Counted from the stretch's first letter, positions 1-8,309 are shown. The stretch is DNA of 10,144 bases from Rhodoferax sp. (GCA_020048255.1 JAIFMR010000148.1:1-10144); one strand, 5' to 3'. The notes: generated by a model not told the origin, from the sequence alone. Numbers and translations are program-made.

Positions 1-1453
1 AAATATTGTTATTGAAGTGGTCGGTGAGTTGATTTCGCGCCCCTACATCGAGATCACACTGAACCTGCTGGCACGCTTTGGTGTGCAGGTGCAACGTGAG
101 GGCTGGCAACGCTTCACCATTCCCGCCGGCAGCCGCATCTGCTCACCGGGTGATATTCATGTTGAGGCGGATGCCTCTTCCGCTAGTTATTTCATAGCTC
201 TTGGCGCAATAGCAGAAAGGACTGGAGGCCTGGACTTGGGGTTGTGCCAAAAAGGCATCAAAGTATTGGGAGTCGGCGCAGCCTCTATTCAAGGTGACAT
301 CCGGTTTGTGGAAGCCGCGCAAATGATGGGAGCCCACATCAGCAGCGGCCCCAACTGGCTGGAAATCTCCCGCGGCGCCTGGCCCCTGAAAGCCATTGAC
401 CTGGACTGCAACCACATCCCCGACGCGGCCATGACGCTGGCGGTGATGGCCCTGTATGCCGACGGCACCAGCACACTGCGCAATATTGCCAGCTGGCGCG
501 TCAAGGAAACCGACCGCATTGCCGCCATGTCCTGCGAGTTGCGCAAACTTGGCGCAACCGTCGAAGAAGGCACAGACTACATTTGCATTACGCCACCGGT
601 CAGTGCTGCGCATTGGAAGCCCGCCAGCATCCATACCTATGACGACCACCGCATGGCCATGTGTTTTTCGCTGGCGGCGTTTAATCCTGCGGGCTTACCG
701 GTGCGCATCGAAGATCCCAAATGTGTCGCCAAGACGTTCCCGGATTATTTTGAATCGCTCTTTTCTCTGGTCCAGACCCAGCCAAACCACATCCCCGTGA
801 TTTGTGTCGATGGCCCCACGGCCTCGGGCAAAGGGACTTTGGCAGCCGAAGTTGCCCAGCGGCTCGGTTATCACCTGCTGGACTCAGGTGCGCTGTACCG
901 CATCACGGCACTGGCGGCGTCGCGTGCACAGTTGCCGTTGGACAGCCGTGGCGTGGCGGCCATTGCCAGCCTGGCTCGGCAGTTGCAGATTGCTTTTGTT
1001 GGCAACCAGATCCTGCTGGATGGCGATAACGTGACCGAAGCCATTCGCACCGAAGAAGCCGGCATGAACGCCTCGACTATTTCTGCACTGGTTCCGGTGC
1101 GCGATGCACTGGTTGATCTGCAGCACAGTTTTCGGCGCTTGCCCGGCTTGGTGGCCGACGGCCGTGACATGGGCACGGTGATCTTTGCCGATGCGCCCCT
1201 GAAAGTATTTCTGACCGCCAGTGCCGCACAGCGCGCAGACAGACGCTTCAAACAGTTGATTTCAAAAGGAATTTCAACTACACTCGACAGTCTTCGCGCC
1301 GACTTGGAAGCTCGCGACGCCCGGGATTCATCCCGCAGCGCCTCGCCTTTGAAGCCGGCAGAAGATGCCAAGCTGCTGGACAACTCTGAGTTATCGATTG
1401 AAAAATCGGTGGATCAGGTGTTGAGCTGGTGGCAAAGCAAACAGCCCTTCTGA
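1..1453 (+). CDS. aroA-cmk: Bifunctional EPSP synthase (AroA) / cytidylate kinase (Cmk), 5'-partial
   Basis: The open frame runs in from the left edge (first full codon at 2) and stops at TGA 1451-1453, so the N-terminal part of AroA is missing; the GTG at 17 is internal. The AroA part (to about nt 780) makes 5-enolpyruvylshikimate-3-phosphate from shikimate-3-phosphate and PEP. It shows DASSASYF, the NHIPDAAM segment with the catalytic Asp, RVKETDR, DDHRMAM and DPKCVAKTFPDYF. With no stop between, a full cytidylate kinase of about 221 residues follows: P-loop GPTASGKGT (nt 812-838), LLDSGALYR, DGRDMGTVIF, then RRFKQLISKG and RDARDSSR of the lid/substrate region. Cmk phosphorylates CMP/dCMP. 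E. coli has separate genes; the fusion is, as I recall, common in Comamonadaceae. Odd points: about 11 extra residues after SYFIALGAIA compared with E. coli AroA, coded by atypical codons (see the repeat at 182-252), and Ala in place of the usual Pro after GTVIF. Confidence 0.96.
   Translation, partial: NIVIEVVGELISRPYIEITLNLLARFGVQVQREGWQRFTIPAGSRICSPGDIHVEADASSASYFIALGAIAERTGGLDLGLCQKGIKVLGVGAASIQGDIRFVEAAQMMGAHISSGPNWLEISRGAWPLKAIDLDCNHIPDAAMTLAVMALYADGTSTLRNIASWRVKETDRIAAMSCELRKLGATVEEGTDYICITPPVSAAHWKPASIHTYDDHRMAMCFSLAAFNPAGLPVRIEDPKCVAKTFPDYFESLFSLVQTQPNHIPVICVDGPTASGKGTLAAEVAQRLGYHLLDSGALYRITALAASRAQLPLDSRGVAAIASLARQLQIAFVGNQILLDGDNVTEAIRTEEAGMNASTISALVPVRDALVDLQHSFRRLPGLVADGRDMGTVIFADAPLKVFLTASAAQRADRRFKQLISKGISTTLDSLRADLEARDARDSSRSASPLKPAEDAKLLDNSELSIEKSVDQVLSWWQSKQPF
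182..252 (+). repeat. Diverged copy A of a short dispersed repeat, in frame within aroA
   Basis: The tract has TTCATAGCT (191-199), then exactly 20 nt after TAGCT, then GACTGGAGGCC, then a stretch ending in AAAA. The repeats at 7940-8007, 8300-8366 and 9686-9749 have the same TAGCT-N20-GG(G/A)(C/T)T spacing. Compared with the copy at 8300, it shares TT-ATAGCT, then CGCA at the same offset, then CT-GAGGCC at the same offset. It uses codons uncommon in the rest of the gene (ATA twice, AGG, ACT, GGA). It codes for SASYFIALGAIA and the extra segment ERTGGLDLGLCQKG. The resemblance is seen directly; derivation from a mobile or spreading repeat is inference, and part of the match could be chance codon choice over conserved residues. 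Confidence 0.5.
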
Positions 1454-1585
1454 AATTCTCAAGAGCTAAAAAACGCAGGGGCTCACGCCTTTGCACCGGT
1501 CCTCATCCGCCCTATCGCGCTGCACTGGCGCACTGCGGTTGAGGTTCACAAAACTTAACCCCGCGGCTACCTTGCCGCACTGAAA
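1454..1585 (+). promoter_or_regulatory. rpsA leader with two hairpins and no Shine-Dalgarno
   Basis: This 132-nt gap separates cmk and rpsA. Two hairpins lie near its 3' end: GGTTGAG (1537-1543) with CTTAACC (1554-1560), including one G-U pair, and GCGGC (1563-1567) with GCCGC (1574-1578) around a TACCTT loop. The second ends 7 nt before the rpsA ATG. No purine-rich ribosome-binding site precedes the start. E. coli rpsA also lacks a strong SD, is initiated through a structured leader and is repressed by S1 itself; the same mode here is inference. I could not place a convincing promoter. Confidence 0.45.
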
Positions 1586-3268
<1,683 letters not shown>

Positions 3269-3291
3269 TCAGTTATTGCCCACCTGAACTG

Positions 3292-3327
3292 ACGACCGAC
3301 TGCCCTTGCGCGTCGGTCGTTTTTTTA
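3292..3327 (+). terminator. Rho-independent terminator after rpsA
   Basis: ACGACCGAC (3292-3300) pairs perfectly with GTCGGTCGT (3312-3320) around an 11-nt loop, and seven T residues follow directly. It lies 23 nt after the rpsA stop. It should end most rpsA transcripts, so ihfB downstream needs read-through or its own promoter. Confidence 0.9.
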
Positions 3328-3341
3328 TTTCTAATCAGTTG

Positions 3342-3365
3342 GGGACAGGGCTAAAGGTCTGTCCC
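3342..3365. repeat. GGGACAG/CTGTCCC inverted repeat upstream of ihfB
   Basis: GGGACAG (3342-3348) and CTGTCCC (3359-3365) are perfect 7-nt arms around a 10-nt spacer. The repeat lies 16 nt before the ihfB ATG and just before its AAAGG ribosome-binding site. GGGACAGAC-type words recur in REP-like elements linked to RAYT transposases in many proteobacteria, so this could be a solitary REP-like unit. It could equally be a leader hairpin or operator for ihfB. The arms are seen; the role is open. Confidence 0.45.
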
Positions 3366-3381
3366 ACAAAGGCATTAGTTT

Positions 3382-3693
3382 ATGACCCGCTCCGACCTCG
3401 TTGAAGAACTTGCAGCCCGTTTCAGCCAGCTCACTCAGCGCGATGCCGAGTATGCAGTCAAGGCCATTCTGGACGCCATGAACGACGCACTGGTTCGTGG
3501 TCATCGCATCGAAATCCGGGGCTTTGGCAGTTTTTCTGTCAACTATCGCCCACCCCGCATGGGGCGCAATCCGCGCAGCGGTGAGAGCGTCGCCATTCCC
3601 GAAAAACGCGTCCCCCATTTCAAGCCCGGCAAAGCACTGCGCGAAGCCGTCGACCTGCGTACAGCCGAGTTGTCGCAGACCAAGACCTTGTGA
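3382..3693 (+). CDS. ihfB: Integration host factor subunit beta
   Basis: A 103-residue member of the HU/IHF family. With IhfA it forms the heterodimer that bends DNA sharply at specific sites in recombination, replication and sigma-54 transcription. MTRSDLVEELAARF at the N-terminus, the IEIRGFGSFSVNYR core (residues 43-55) and the arm RPPRMGRNPRSG (56-67), with the DNA-intercalating Pro64 (E. coli Pro65), identify the beta subunit. VPHFKPGKALREAV closes the fold. It is about 9 residues longer than E. coli IhfB at the C-terminus (DLRTAELSQTKTL). ATG 3382 has AAAGG at 3368-3372. The position directly after rpsA is conserved across proteobacteria; here the two are split by a terminator. Confidence 0.97.
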   Translation: MTRSDLVEELAARFSQLTQRDAEYAVKAILDAMNDALVRGHRIEIRGFGSFSVNYRPPRMGRNPRSGESVAIPEKRVPHFKPGKALREAVDLRTAELSQTKTL

Positions 3694-3796
3694 TCGTCGA
3701 ACCGTTGAAACGTGCGCCAGGTTCGCGCAAGCGGTACACAAGGCTGGGGAGCAAGCACCTCGGGCGTTAGAATTCTGGCGACTTTGGGACATACCG

Positions 3797-4108
3797 ATGA
3801 ACAACATTCTGTGGTTGCTTAAGTGGGTGCTTAAGGCAGCCATTTTTTTTACCCTGTTTGCCTTTGCGCTGAACAACCAGCAAGACACAACAGTGCATTT
3901 TTTCTTTGGTAACCAATGGCAGGCACCCCAGGTGCTGGTGGTGCTGGCGGCGTTCGCCGTGGGCGTCACGGTGGGAGTGTTGGGCATGGTGCCCTGGCGT
4001 TGGCGCCAACGCGTGACAGCAAAAATCACCGAGACAACCAGCAGCCCGCCCCCTGCAGTAAACACGCCGCAGCCCTTGCCCGTACCCGCCTACTCTGATG
4101 GAATTTGA
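3797..4108 (+). CDS. lapA: LapA family inner-membrane protein (DUF1049)
   Basis: A 103-residue protein with two predicted membrane helices, at about residues 4-25 (ILWLLKWVLKAAIFFTLFAF) and 44-66 (PQVLVVLAAFAVGVTVGVLGMV). Between them is NNQQDTTVHFFFGNQW, the N-Q...V-F pattern usual for LapA (YciS). A cytoplasmic tail rich in Pro/Thr follows. In E. coli LapA works with LapB in LPS assembly. The frame stays open upstream back to 3497, but ATG 3797 gives the family's N-terminus and fits immediately ahead of lapB. The stop overlaps the lapB start by 11 nt, so the two are translationally coupled. The 103-nt gap after ihfB shows no clear terminator or promoter. Confidence 0.92.
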   Translation: MNNILWLLKWVLKAAIFFTLFAFALNNQQDTTVHFFFGNQWQAPQVLVVLAAFAVGVTVGVLGMVPWRWRQRVTAKITETTSSPPPAVNTPQPLPVPAYSDGI

Positions 4109-5255
4109 TCTGAGCTGGATCTTATTGGGACTGCCCGTCGCCTTTGCGCTGGGCTGGCTGGCCTCACGTTTTGATCTGCGCCAGATTCGCCTGGAAAACC
4201 GGCAAGCGCCCAAAGCCTACTTCAAGGGGCTGAATTACCTGCTCAATGAACAACAAGACCAGGCGATTGATGCCTTTATTGAGGCGGTTCAAAACGATCC
4301 TGACACCTCGGAATTGCACTTTGCCTTGGGCAATTTGTTTCGCCGCCGCGGGGAGTATGAGCGCGCGGTGCGCGTCCATGAACATTTGCTGTCGCGGGGT
4401 GATCTGAGCCAGGCCGATCGGCACCGGGCGCAACATGCACTGGCCCTGGACTACCTCAAAGCGGGGCTCTTGGACCGCGCTGAGGACGCCCTGATCAAAC
4501 TCGAAGGTACGGCCTTTGAGGTCGAGGCGCGCCTGGCACTGCTGGCCAACTACGAACGCAGCCGCGACTGGGCGCTGGCCGCTCAAGTGGCTGACAAGCT
4601 CGAGCAATCCTCCCAAGGCAGCTTTGTCCACCGGTTGGCCCATTATTTGTGTGAACAAGCGGCAGACGATCTGGTCAACGGGCGCGTTGAGGCAGCGCGC
4701 CAGCGCTTGCAAGAAGCCATCAGCAAAGCACCCGACGCGGCCCGCCCGCGCCTGGCCATGGCCCAGGTTCATTCGGGTGCAGGTGATTTTGCCAAGGCGC
4801 ACCAGGTGTTGTTGCAAGCTCTGGACAGAGCCCCAGCGGCTACCTCTCTGATGGTGGGGCCGCTGGCCGACATGGCACTGAAAATCGGCGATGTAAGCGC
4901 CACGCTCAAGCGTCTTCAAAGCCTGTACCAGCAAAGCCCGTCCCTGGACCTGCTCGATGCCATCGTTCTGCTGTCAGCCCATCTGCCTGGCTCGGATGCC
5001 AACGAGCGTGACTGGTATGCGCGTCACCTGGAGCGCGAGCCCTCTCTGGTGGCAGCGACCCGATGGATTGCACAGGAAAAGCTGGAGCACGAACAATTTC
5101 ACCCCCAGGTTCAGCGCGCGCTGGATCACGCCATCAAACCCCTGTTGCGCTACCGCTGTGCCGCGTGCGGGTTTGAGGCAACCCAGCATTTCTGGCAGTG
5201 CCCAGGCTGCCAGACCTGGGACAGTTACCCCGCGCGGCGGGTAGAAGAACTATGA
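4098..5255 (+). CDS. lapB: LPS assembly protein LapB (YciM), TPR and rubredoxin-like
   Basis: A 385-residue protein close to the E. coli length (389). An N-terminal membrane anchor (residues about 5-24) is followed by DLRQIRLENRQAPKAYFKGLNYLLNEQQDQAIDAF, the start of a run of TPR repeats reaching about residue 320 (for example LHFALGNLFRRRGEYERAVRVHEHLL). The C-terminus has a rubredoxin-type metal knuckle with Cys354, Cys357, Cys368 and Cys371 (RYRCAACGFE and WQCPGCQTWD). In E. coli LapB acts on FtsH to promote LpxC degradation, balancing LPS with phospholipid; both the anchor and the metal site matter there. It overlaps lapA by 11 nt and the heptose kinase by ATGA (5252-5255), so regulator and heptose genes are in one transcript. 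Confidence 0.97.
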   Translation: MEFDLSWILLGLPVAFALGWLASRFDLRQIRLENRQAPKAYFKGLNYLLNEQQDQAIDAFIEAVQNDPDTSELHFALGNLFRRRGEYERAVRVHEHLLSRGDLSQADRHRAQHALALDYLKAGLLDRAEDALIKLEGTAFEVEARLALLANYERSRDWALAAQVADKLEQSSQGSFVHRLAHYLCEQAADDLVNGRVEAARQRLQEAISKAPDAARPRLAMAQVHSGAGDFAKAHQVLLQALDRAPAATSLMVGPLADMALKIGDVSATLKRLQSLYQQSPSLDLLDAIVLLSAHLPGSDANERDWYARHLEREPSLVAATRWIAQEKLEHEQFHPQVQRALDHAIKPLLRYRCAACGFEATQHFWQCPGCQTWDSYPARRVEEL

Positions 5256-6181
5256 CCATTTCCAAAGAAAAACTCAGTGCCGCCCGCGTTTTGGTGGTGG
5301 GCGATGTGATGTTGGACCGTTATTGGTATGGCGCCGTGGACCGCATCAGCCCGGAGGCACCGGTCCCCGTGGTGCGCATCACCCGCGAGGAAGAACGCAA
5401 CGGCGGTGCAGCCAATGTGGCCTACAACCTGGTGACGCTGGGTGCGCAGTCGTCCTTGCTCACCGTGGTCGGTGACGACGAAGCCAGCCACAAGCTCGAA
5501 GCGCTGGTGGCCAACACGGGCATTGAAACCTATTTCGGACGCGACGCACAACTCAAAACCACCGTCAAATTGCGTGTCATTGGGCGCCAGCAACAGCTGT
5601 TGCGCCTGGACTTTGAAAACACCCCCAAGACTGAGGTGCTGGCCTCACAGACTGCCACCTTTGTGGACCTGCTCCCCAGCCACAATGCCGTGCTGTTCTC
5701 GGACTACGGCAAGGGGGGCCTTGCGCACGTCAGTGACATGATTGAGCGCGCCCGTGCTGCGGGCAAACCCATCCTGATCGACCCCAAAGGAACCGACTAC
5801 TCGCGCTACAAAAACGCCAGCGTCATCACCCCCAACCGTGCCGAACTGCAGCAAGTGATTGGTGCCTGGCAGGACGAGTCCGAGCTGCAACTCAAGGTCC
5901 AACAGCTGCGCGAGCGGCTGGGCTTGGAAGCTGTGCTGCTGACCCGCAGTGAAGAAGGCATGACCCTGTTTGACGCCGAGGGCCAGGTCAACGTCAGTGC
6001 GCAGGCGCGTGAAGTGTTTGACGTCACCGGTGCTGGCGACACCGTGATTGCCACCATGGCCGCCATGGTGGCCGCCGGCATGAGCATGCGTGAGGCCCTG
6101 CCCTGGGCCAACCGGGCCGGCGGCCTGGTGGTGGGCAAATTTGGTACAGCCACCGTTTCTTATGAGGAGTTATTTGCATGA
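5252..6181 (+). CDS. rfaE1: D-glycero-beta-D-manno-heptose-7-phosphate kinase, monofunctional
   Basis: A 309-residue PfkB/ribokinase-family protein, also called HldA. It phosphorylates heptose 7-phosphate at C1 on the way to ADP-L-glycero-D-manno-heptose of the LPS inner core. VLVVGDVMLDRYWYG (13-27), the NGGAANVAYNL sugar-binding segment (50-60), ITPNRAEL (192-199) and the PfkB signature DVTGAGDTVIATMA (257-270), with catalytic Asp263, all fit HldE-type kinases. E. coli HldE is a 477-residue fusion of kinase and adenylyltransferase; only the kinase half is here, so a separate adenylyltransferase (HldC/RfaE2) should be coded elsewhere. ATG 5252 was preferred over an in-frame ATG at 5198, which lies deep in lapB and adds 18 residues foreign to the family. 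It ends in an ATGA overlap with hldD. Confidence 0.95.
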   Translation: MTISKEKLSAARVLVVGDVMLDRYWYGAVDRISPEAPVPVVRITREEERNGGAANVAYNLVTLGAQSSLLTVVGDDEASHKLEALVANTGIETYFGRDAQLKTTVKLRVIGRQQQLLRLDFENTPKTEVLASQTATFVDLLPSHNAVLFSDYGKGGLAHVSDMIERARAAGKPILIDPKGTDYSRYKNASVITPNRAELQQVIGAWQDESELQLKVQQLRERLGLEAVLLTRSEEGMTLFDAEGQVNVSAQAREVFDVTGAGDTVIATMAAMVAAGMSMREALPWANRAGGLVVGKFGTATVSYEELFA

Positions 6182-7197
6182 CCCGAATCGTTGTCACCGG
6201 GGCAGCCGGTTTCATTGGCGCCAACATCATCCAGGGGCTCAACGCCCGTGGCCTGACCGACATCATTGCCGTGGACGACCTCACCCAGGGTGACAAGTTC
6301 CGCAATCTGGCGACCCTGCAGATCGCTGACTATGTGGACGCCGATGTGTTTTACGACGAGTTCGCCAGCGGCGGATACGGCCAGGTGGAAGCGGTGTTTC
6401 ACGAAGGCGCGTGCAGTGACACCATGGAAAGCAACGGCAAGTACATGATGCAAAACAACTTTGCCACCTCGGTACATCTGTTTCACGCTTGCCAAAAGCG
6501 CGGCGCCCGGCTGCTTTATGCCTCCAGTGCGGCCACCTACGGCGGCTCGGACACCTTCCGGGAAGACCCTGCCTTTGAGCGACCACTCAATGTGTATGGC
6601 TACTCCAAACTGCTCTTTGACCAGCGCATGCGGCGCGAATGCGGGCTGGATTTTCAGCGCGCCATGGCTGGAAAAACCATGCAGGTGGTGGGTTTTCGGT
6701 ACTTCAACGTCTATGGCCCGCATGAGCAACACAAGGCACGCATGGCCAGCGTGGCGTTTCACCAGTTCAACCAGTTCCGCGCCGAGGGCAAGGTCAAATT
6801 GTTTGGCGAGTACGGTGGCTACCCCGCGGGCTCGCAAATGCGCGACTTTGTCTACATTGACGATGTGGTGGCTGTGAACCTGTGGTTTTTTGACCATCCA
6901 TCTGTGTCCGGCATTTTCAATTTGGGCACCGGCCGCGCCCAACCCTTCAACGACGTCGCCAGCGCCGTGGTCAACACTTTCCGCCAACTCGACCAACAGC
7001 CGCCCTTGTCGCTGGAGGAGCTCAGCGCCCAGGGTTTGATTGAGTACGTGCCGTTTCCGGATGCGCTGCGCGGCAAATACCAGTGTTATACCCAGGCTGA
7101 TCTGACCGCCCTGCGCGCCACAGGTTGTACTCATGCGTTTGCCAATGTGCAATCGGGCGTGGCCCAATATGTTCAATGGTTGGCCAAACAAGGCTGA
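6178..7197 (+). CDS. hldD: ADP-L-glycero-D-manno-heptose 6-epimerase
   Basis: A 339-residue extended short-chain dehydrogenase/reductase, also called RfaD. It converts ADP-D-glycero- to ADP-L-glycero-D-manno-heptose, the last step of core heptose synthesis. The N-terminal Rossmann motif TGAAGFIG (7-14) binds NADP. FHEGACSDTMESNGKYMMQNN (75-94) is typical of HldD, as is YASSAATYGG (114-123). The catalytic YxxxK is Tyr140-Lys144 (VYGYSKLLFDQ), and Lys186 in PHEQHKARMAS matches the second catalytic lysine of the E. coli enzyme. RDFVYIDDV (222-230) and FNLGTGRAQPFNDVA (247-261) complete the family pattern. The start overlaps the kinase stop (ATGA), so it is translationally coupled. E. coli HldD is 310 residues; the extra length is mainly in loops. 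Confidence 0.97.
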   Translation: MTRIVVTGAAGFIGANIIQGLNARGLTDIIAVDDLTQGDKFRNLATLQIADYVDADVFYDEFASGGYGQVEAVFHEGACSDTMESNGKYMMQNNFATSVHLFHACQKRGARLLYASSAATYGGSDTFREDPAFERPLNVYGYSKLLFDQRMRRECGLDFQRAMAGKTMQVVGFRYFNVYGPHEQHKARMASVAFHQFNQFRAEGKVKLFGEYGGYPAGSQMRDFVYIDDVVAVNLWFFDHPSVSGIFNLGTGRAQPFNDVASAVVNTFRQLDQQPPLSLEELSAQGLIEYVPFPDALRGKYQCYTQADLTALRATGCTHAFANVQSGVAQYVQWLAKQG

Positions 7198-7257
7198 CGG
7201 ACTCCCTGACCGATATCCTTACCCTCATCCCTTCCCATCACCCCCAGGAGCCATGCC

Positions 7258-7572
7258 ATGCTGAAAAAACTCATTGTCCTCTTCGCCTTTTTGTCATCCT
7301 CGATTTGCTTCGCTGCCTTGGACATCAACAAAGCGTCCGAAGCCGAGCTTGACAGCATCAAAGGCATTGGCCCGAGCACCTCCAGCAAAATTCTCGATGA
7401 GCGCAAAAAGGCCAGCTTCAAGGACTGGAATGACTTCATTACCCGTGTCAAAGGCATTGGTGAGGCCAAAGCCAGCCAATTTTCAGCCGAAGGCGTGACC
7501 ATCAACGGCGCTGCTTTCAAACCCTCAGCAACTGCACCCGCCGCCAAAAAAGACCCCAAGAAGGCACCGTAA
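7258..7572 (+). CDS. Secreted helix-hairpin-helix protein, ComEA-like
   Basis: A 104-residue protein. Residues 1-19 are a signal peptide (KK, hydrophobic stretch, SSSICFA) with likely cleavage before ALDIN. LDINKASEAELDSIKGIGPSTSSKIL and VKGIGEAKASQF form the paired HhH elements of the ComEA family, which bind DNA backbone without sequence specificity. The tail (about 85-104) is low-complexity Ala/Pro/Lys. In Gram-negatives such stand-alone proteins bind incoming DNA in the periplasm during natural transformation, but many homologues are untested, so the role is inference. ATG 7258 has AGGAG at 7246-7250; an ATG at 7253 in another frame opens only a four-codon reading frame. The 60-nt gap after hldD has no clear terminator. 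Confidence 0.85.
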   Translation: MLKKLIVLFAFLSSSICFAALDINKASEAELDSIKGIGPSTSSKILDERKKASFKDWNDFITRVKGIGEAKASQFSAEGVTINGAAFKPSATAPAAKKDPKKAP

Positions 7573-7583
7573 GCCCGTATTTG

Positions 7584-7973
7584 ATGGCCATGCAATCTGT
7601 CGTTGCCATTTGCCTGGGGGCTTGCCTGGGGGCGCTCGGGCGCTGGGGCCTGGGGATATGGCTCAACCCGGGGGCTTTGCTGCCCTATGGCACGCTGGCC
7701 GCCAACCTGATCGGGGCTTACCTGATTGGGGTTGCTGTGGCCATCTTTCAACATATGCCGCAACTCGACCCGGCTTGGCGTTTGCTGATCGTCACAGGTT
7801 TCTTGGGCGCCCTGACAACCTTCTCCAGCTTTTCAGCCGAAGTGGTTGGCATGCTGGGGCAGCAGCGCTACCTGTTGGCCTTTTCTACCGCCACACTGCA
7901 CTTGTTTGGCTCGCTGTTGCTAACCTTGGCAGGCATCAAGTCTGTATCGCTTTTTATAGCTAACAGCGCCTGA
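7584..7973 (+). CDS. crcB: Fluoride ion channel/exporter CrcB (Fluc)
   Basis: A 129-residue, four-helix membrane protein that works as an antiparallel dimer exporting fluoride. Family marks: GACLGALGRWGLG (12-24), YGTLAANLIGAYLIG (35-49) with the conserved Asn41, and GFLGALTTFSSFSAEV (72-87) with the Phe80/Phe83 pair lining the ion path. TTG 7581, ATG 7584 and ATG 7590 are all possible starts; 7584 is chosen by codon preference. It begins 11 nt after the HhH gene, so probably shares its transcript. The last residues, SVSLFIANSA, and the stop codon are coded by a copy of the dispersed repeat, so the native C-terminus may have been replaced. No fluoride riboswitch was recognised upstream. Confidence 0.94.
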   Translation: MAMQSVVAICLGACLGALGRWGLGIWLNPGALLPYGTLAANLIGAYLIGVAVAIFQHMPQLDPAWRLLIVTGFLGALTTFSSFSAEVVGMLGQQRYLLAFSTATLHLFGSLLLTLAGIKSVSLFIANSA

Positions 7974-8007
7974 CACGCCTGGGTTACAGGTTGATTTCTT
8001 ACACAAA
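7940..8007 (+). repeat. Dispersed repeat copy B, forming the crcB 3' end
   Basis: TTTATAGCT (7953-7961) is followed after exactly 20 nt by GGTTACAGG and then a T/A-rich end running to ACACAAAA. The spacing and flanks match copies A, C and D. The crcB stop (7971-7973) lies inside. Such TAGCT...GGGCTA(G/C)AGG units are frequent between genes in Comamonadaceae from general recollection, not from a search. The repeat fills nearly all of the 36-nt space to the converging gene at 8010. Confidence 0.65.
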
Positions 8008-8009
8008 AG

Positions 8010-8309
8010 TCAACCTCCCCCACGCTGCATGTACAAGTCAAAACGCGTCATGAATGCGTGACGCTGTGCGTCATCCACACCGGCAAACCGAAAGCTCACC
8101 TTGAGGACCGGCATGCGCACCAGCCCAATCACCCGTGGCGGCGCCTCATGCCATTTCAGCCCCAAAGCGCCGTCACCCAGGCGCACACCGGCCGCACCGT
8201 CGTGAAGTTTCCAGTGCACATCGCCTACGGCAGCGGGTAACCAGCGCAACCAGTCGATTGGCGTACAGGCCATTTCACGTTCAAACTGCTCAGGGTAAAA
8301 CGACTGCAT
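8010..8309 (-). CDS. Conserved-looking protein of unknown function, 99 residues
   Basis: No function is recognised. The ATG (8307-8309, minus strand) opens MQSFYPEQFEREMACTPIDW, and the protein ends in FDLYMQRGGG. Residues 10-25 look helical. The rest has several short strands with charged turns (VHWKLHDGAAGVRLGDGALGLKWHEAPPRVIGLVRMPVLKVSFRFAG). There is no signal peptide, membrane segment or metal-binding cysteine pattern. The wobble-tolerant composition and the frame's extent match a real gene, and similar short proteins ending in FDLYMQRGGG occur in betaproteobacteria as I recall. It is the last gene of the leftward cluster, 56 nt after the MoaD-like gene, so a role linked to aldehyde oxidoreductase or its cofactor is only a context inference. 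Start codon and leader lie at the edge of repeat copy C. Confidence 0.75.
   Translation of the reverse strand: MQSFYPEQFEREMACTPIDWLRWLPAAVGDVHWKLHDGAAGVRLGDGALGLKWHEAPPRVIGLVRMPVLKVSFRFAGVDDAQRHAFMTRFDLYMQRGGG

Noticed and set aside
17..19. GTG as the start of the first gene
   Set aside because: The frame is open to the left edge and the residues before it (NIVIEV) continue the AroA family sequence; the gene is cut by the window.
1393..1406. Small CGATT-GAAA-AATCG hairpin at the end of cmk
   Set aside because: Five-bp stem inside coding sequence without a T-tract; likely chance.
3768..3773. TAGAAT as a -10 box before lapA
   Set aside because: No -35-like sequence lies at 16-18 nt upstream (TGGGGA at that spot), so a promoter cannot be supported.
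5198..5251. Upstream ATG that would extend the heptose kinase by 18 residues
   Set aside because: The extension lies in the lapB rubredoxin-like coding sequence and has no family match; ATG 5252 gives the ATGA overlap and the normal N-terminus.
7253..7264. Mini-ORF ATG just ahead of the HhH gene as a regulatory leader peptide
   Set aside because: Only Met-Pro-Cys-stop, with poor ribosome-binding site spacing; ATG 7258 is better placed.
7573..7583. Fluoride riboswitch before crcB
   Set aside because: Only 11 nt separate the preceding gene from crcB, and no GGNGATGG...GATGNC pseudoknot pattern was recognised within or before that gene.
7974..8009. Bidirectional terminator at the convergent junction
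   Set aside because: Only a 4-bp CCTG/CAGG pairing is visible and there is no T-run; the space is filled by repeat copy B.
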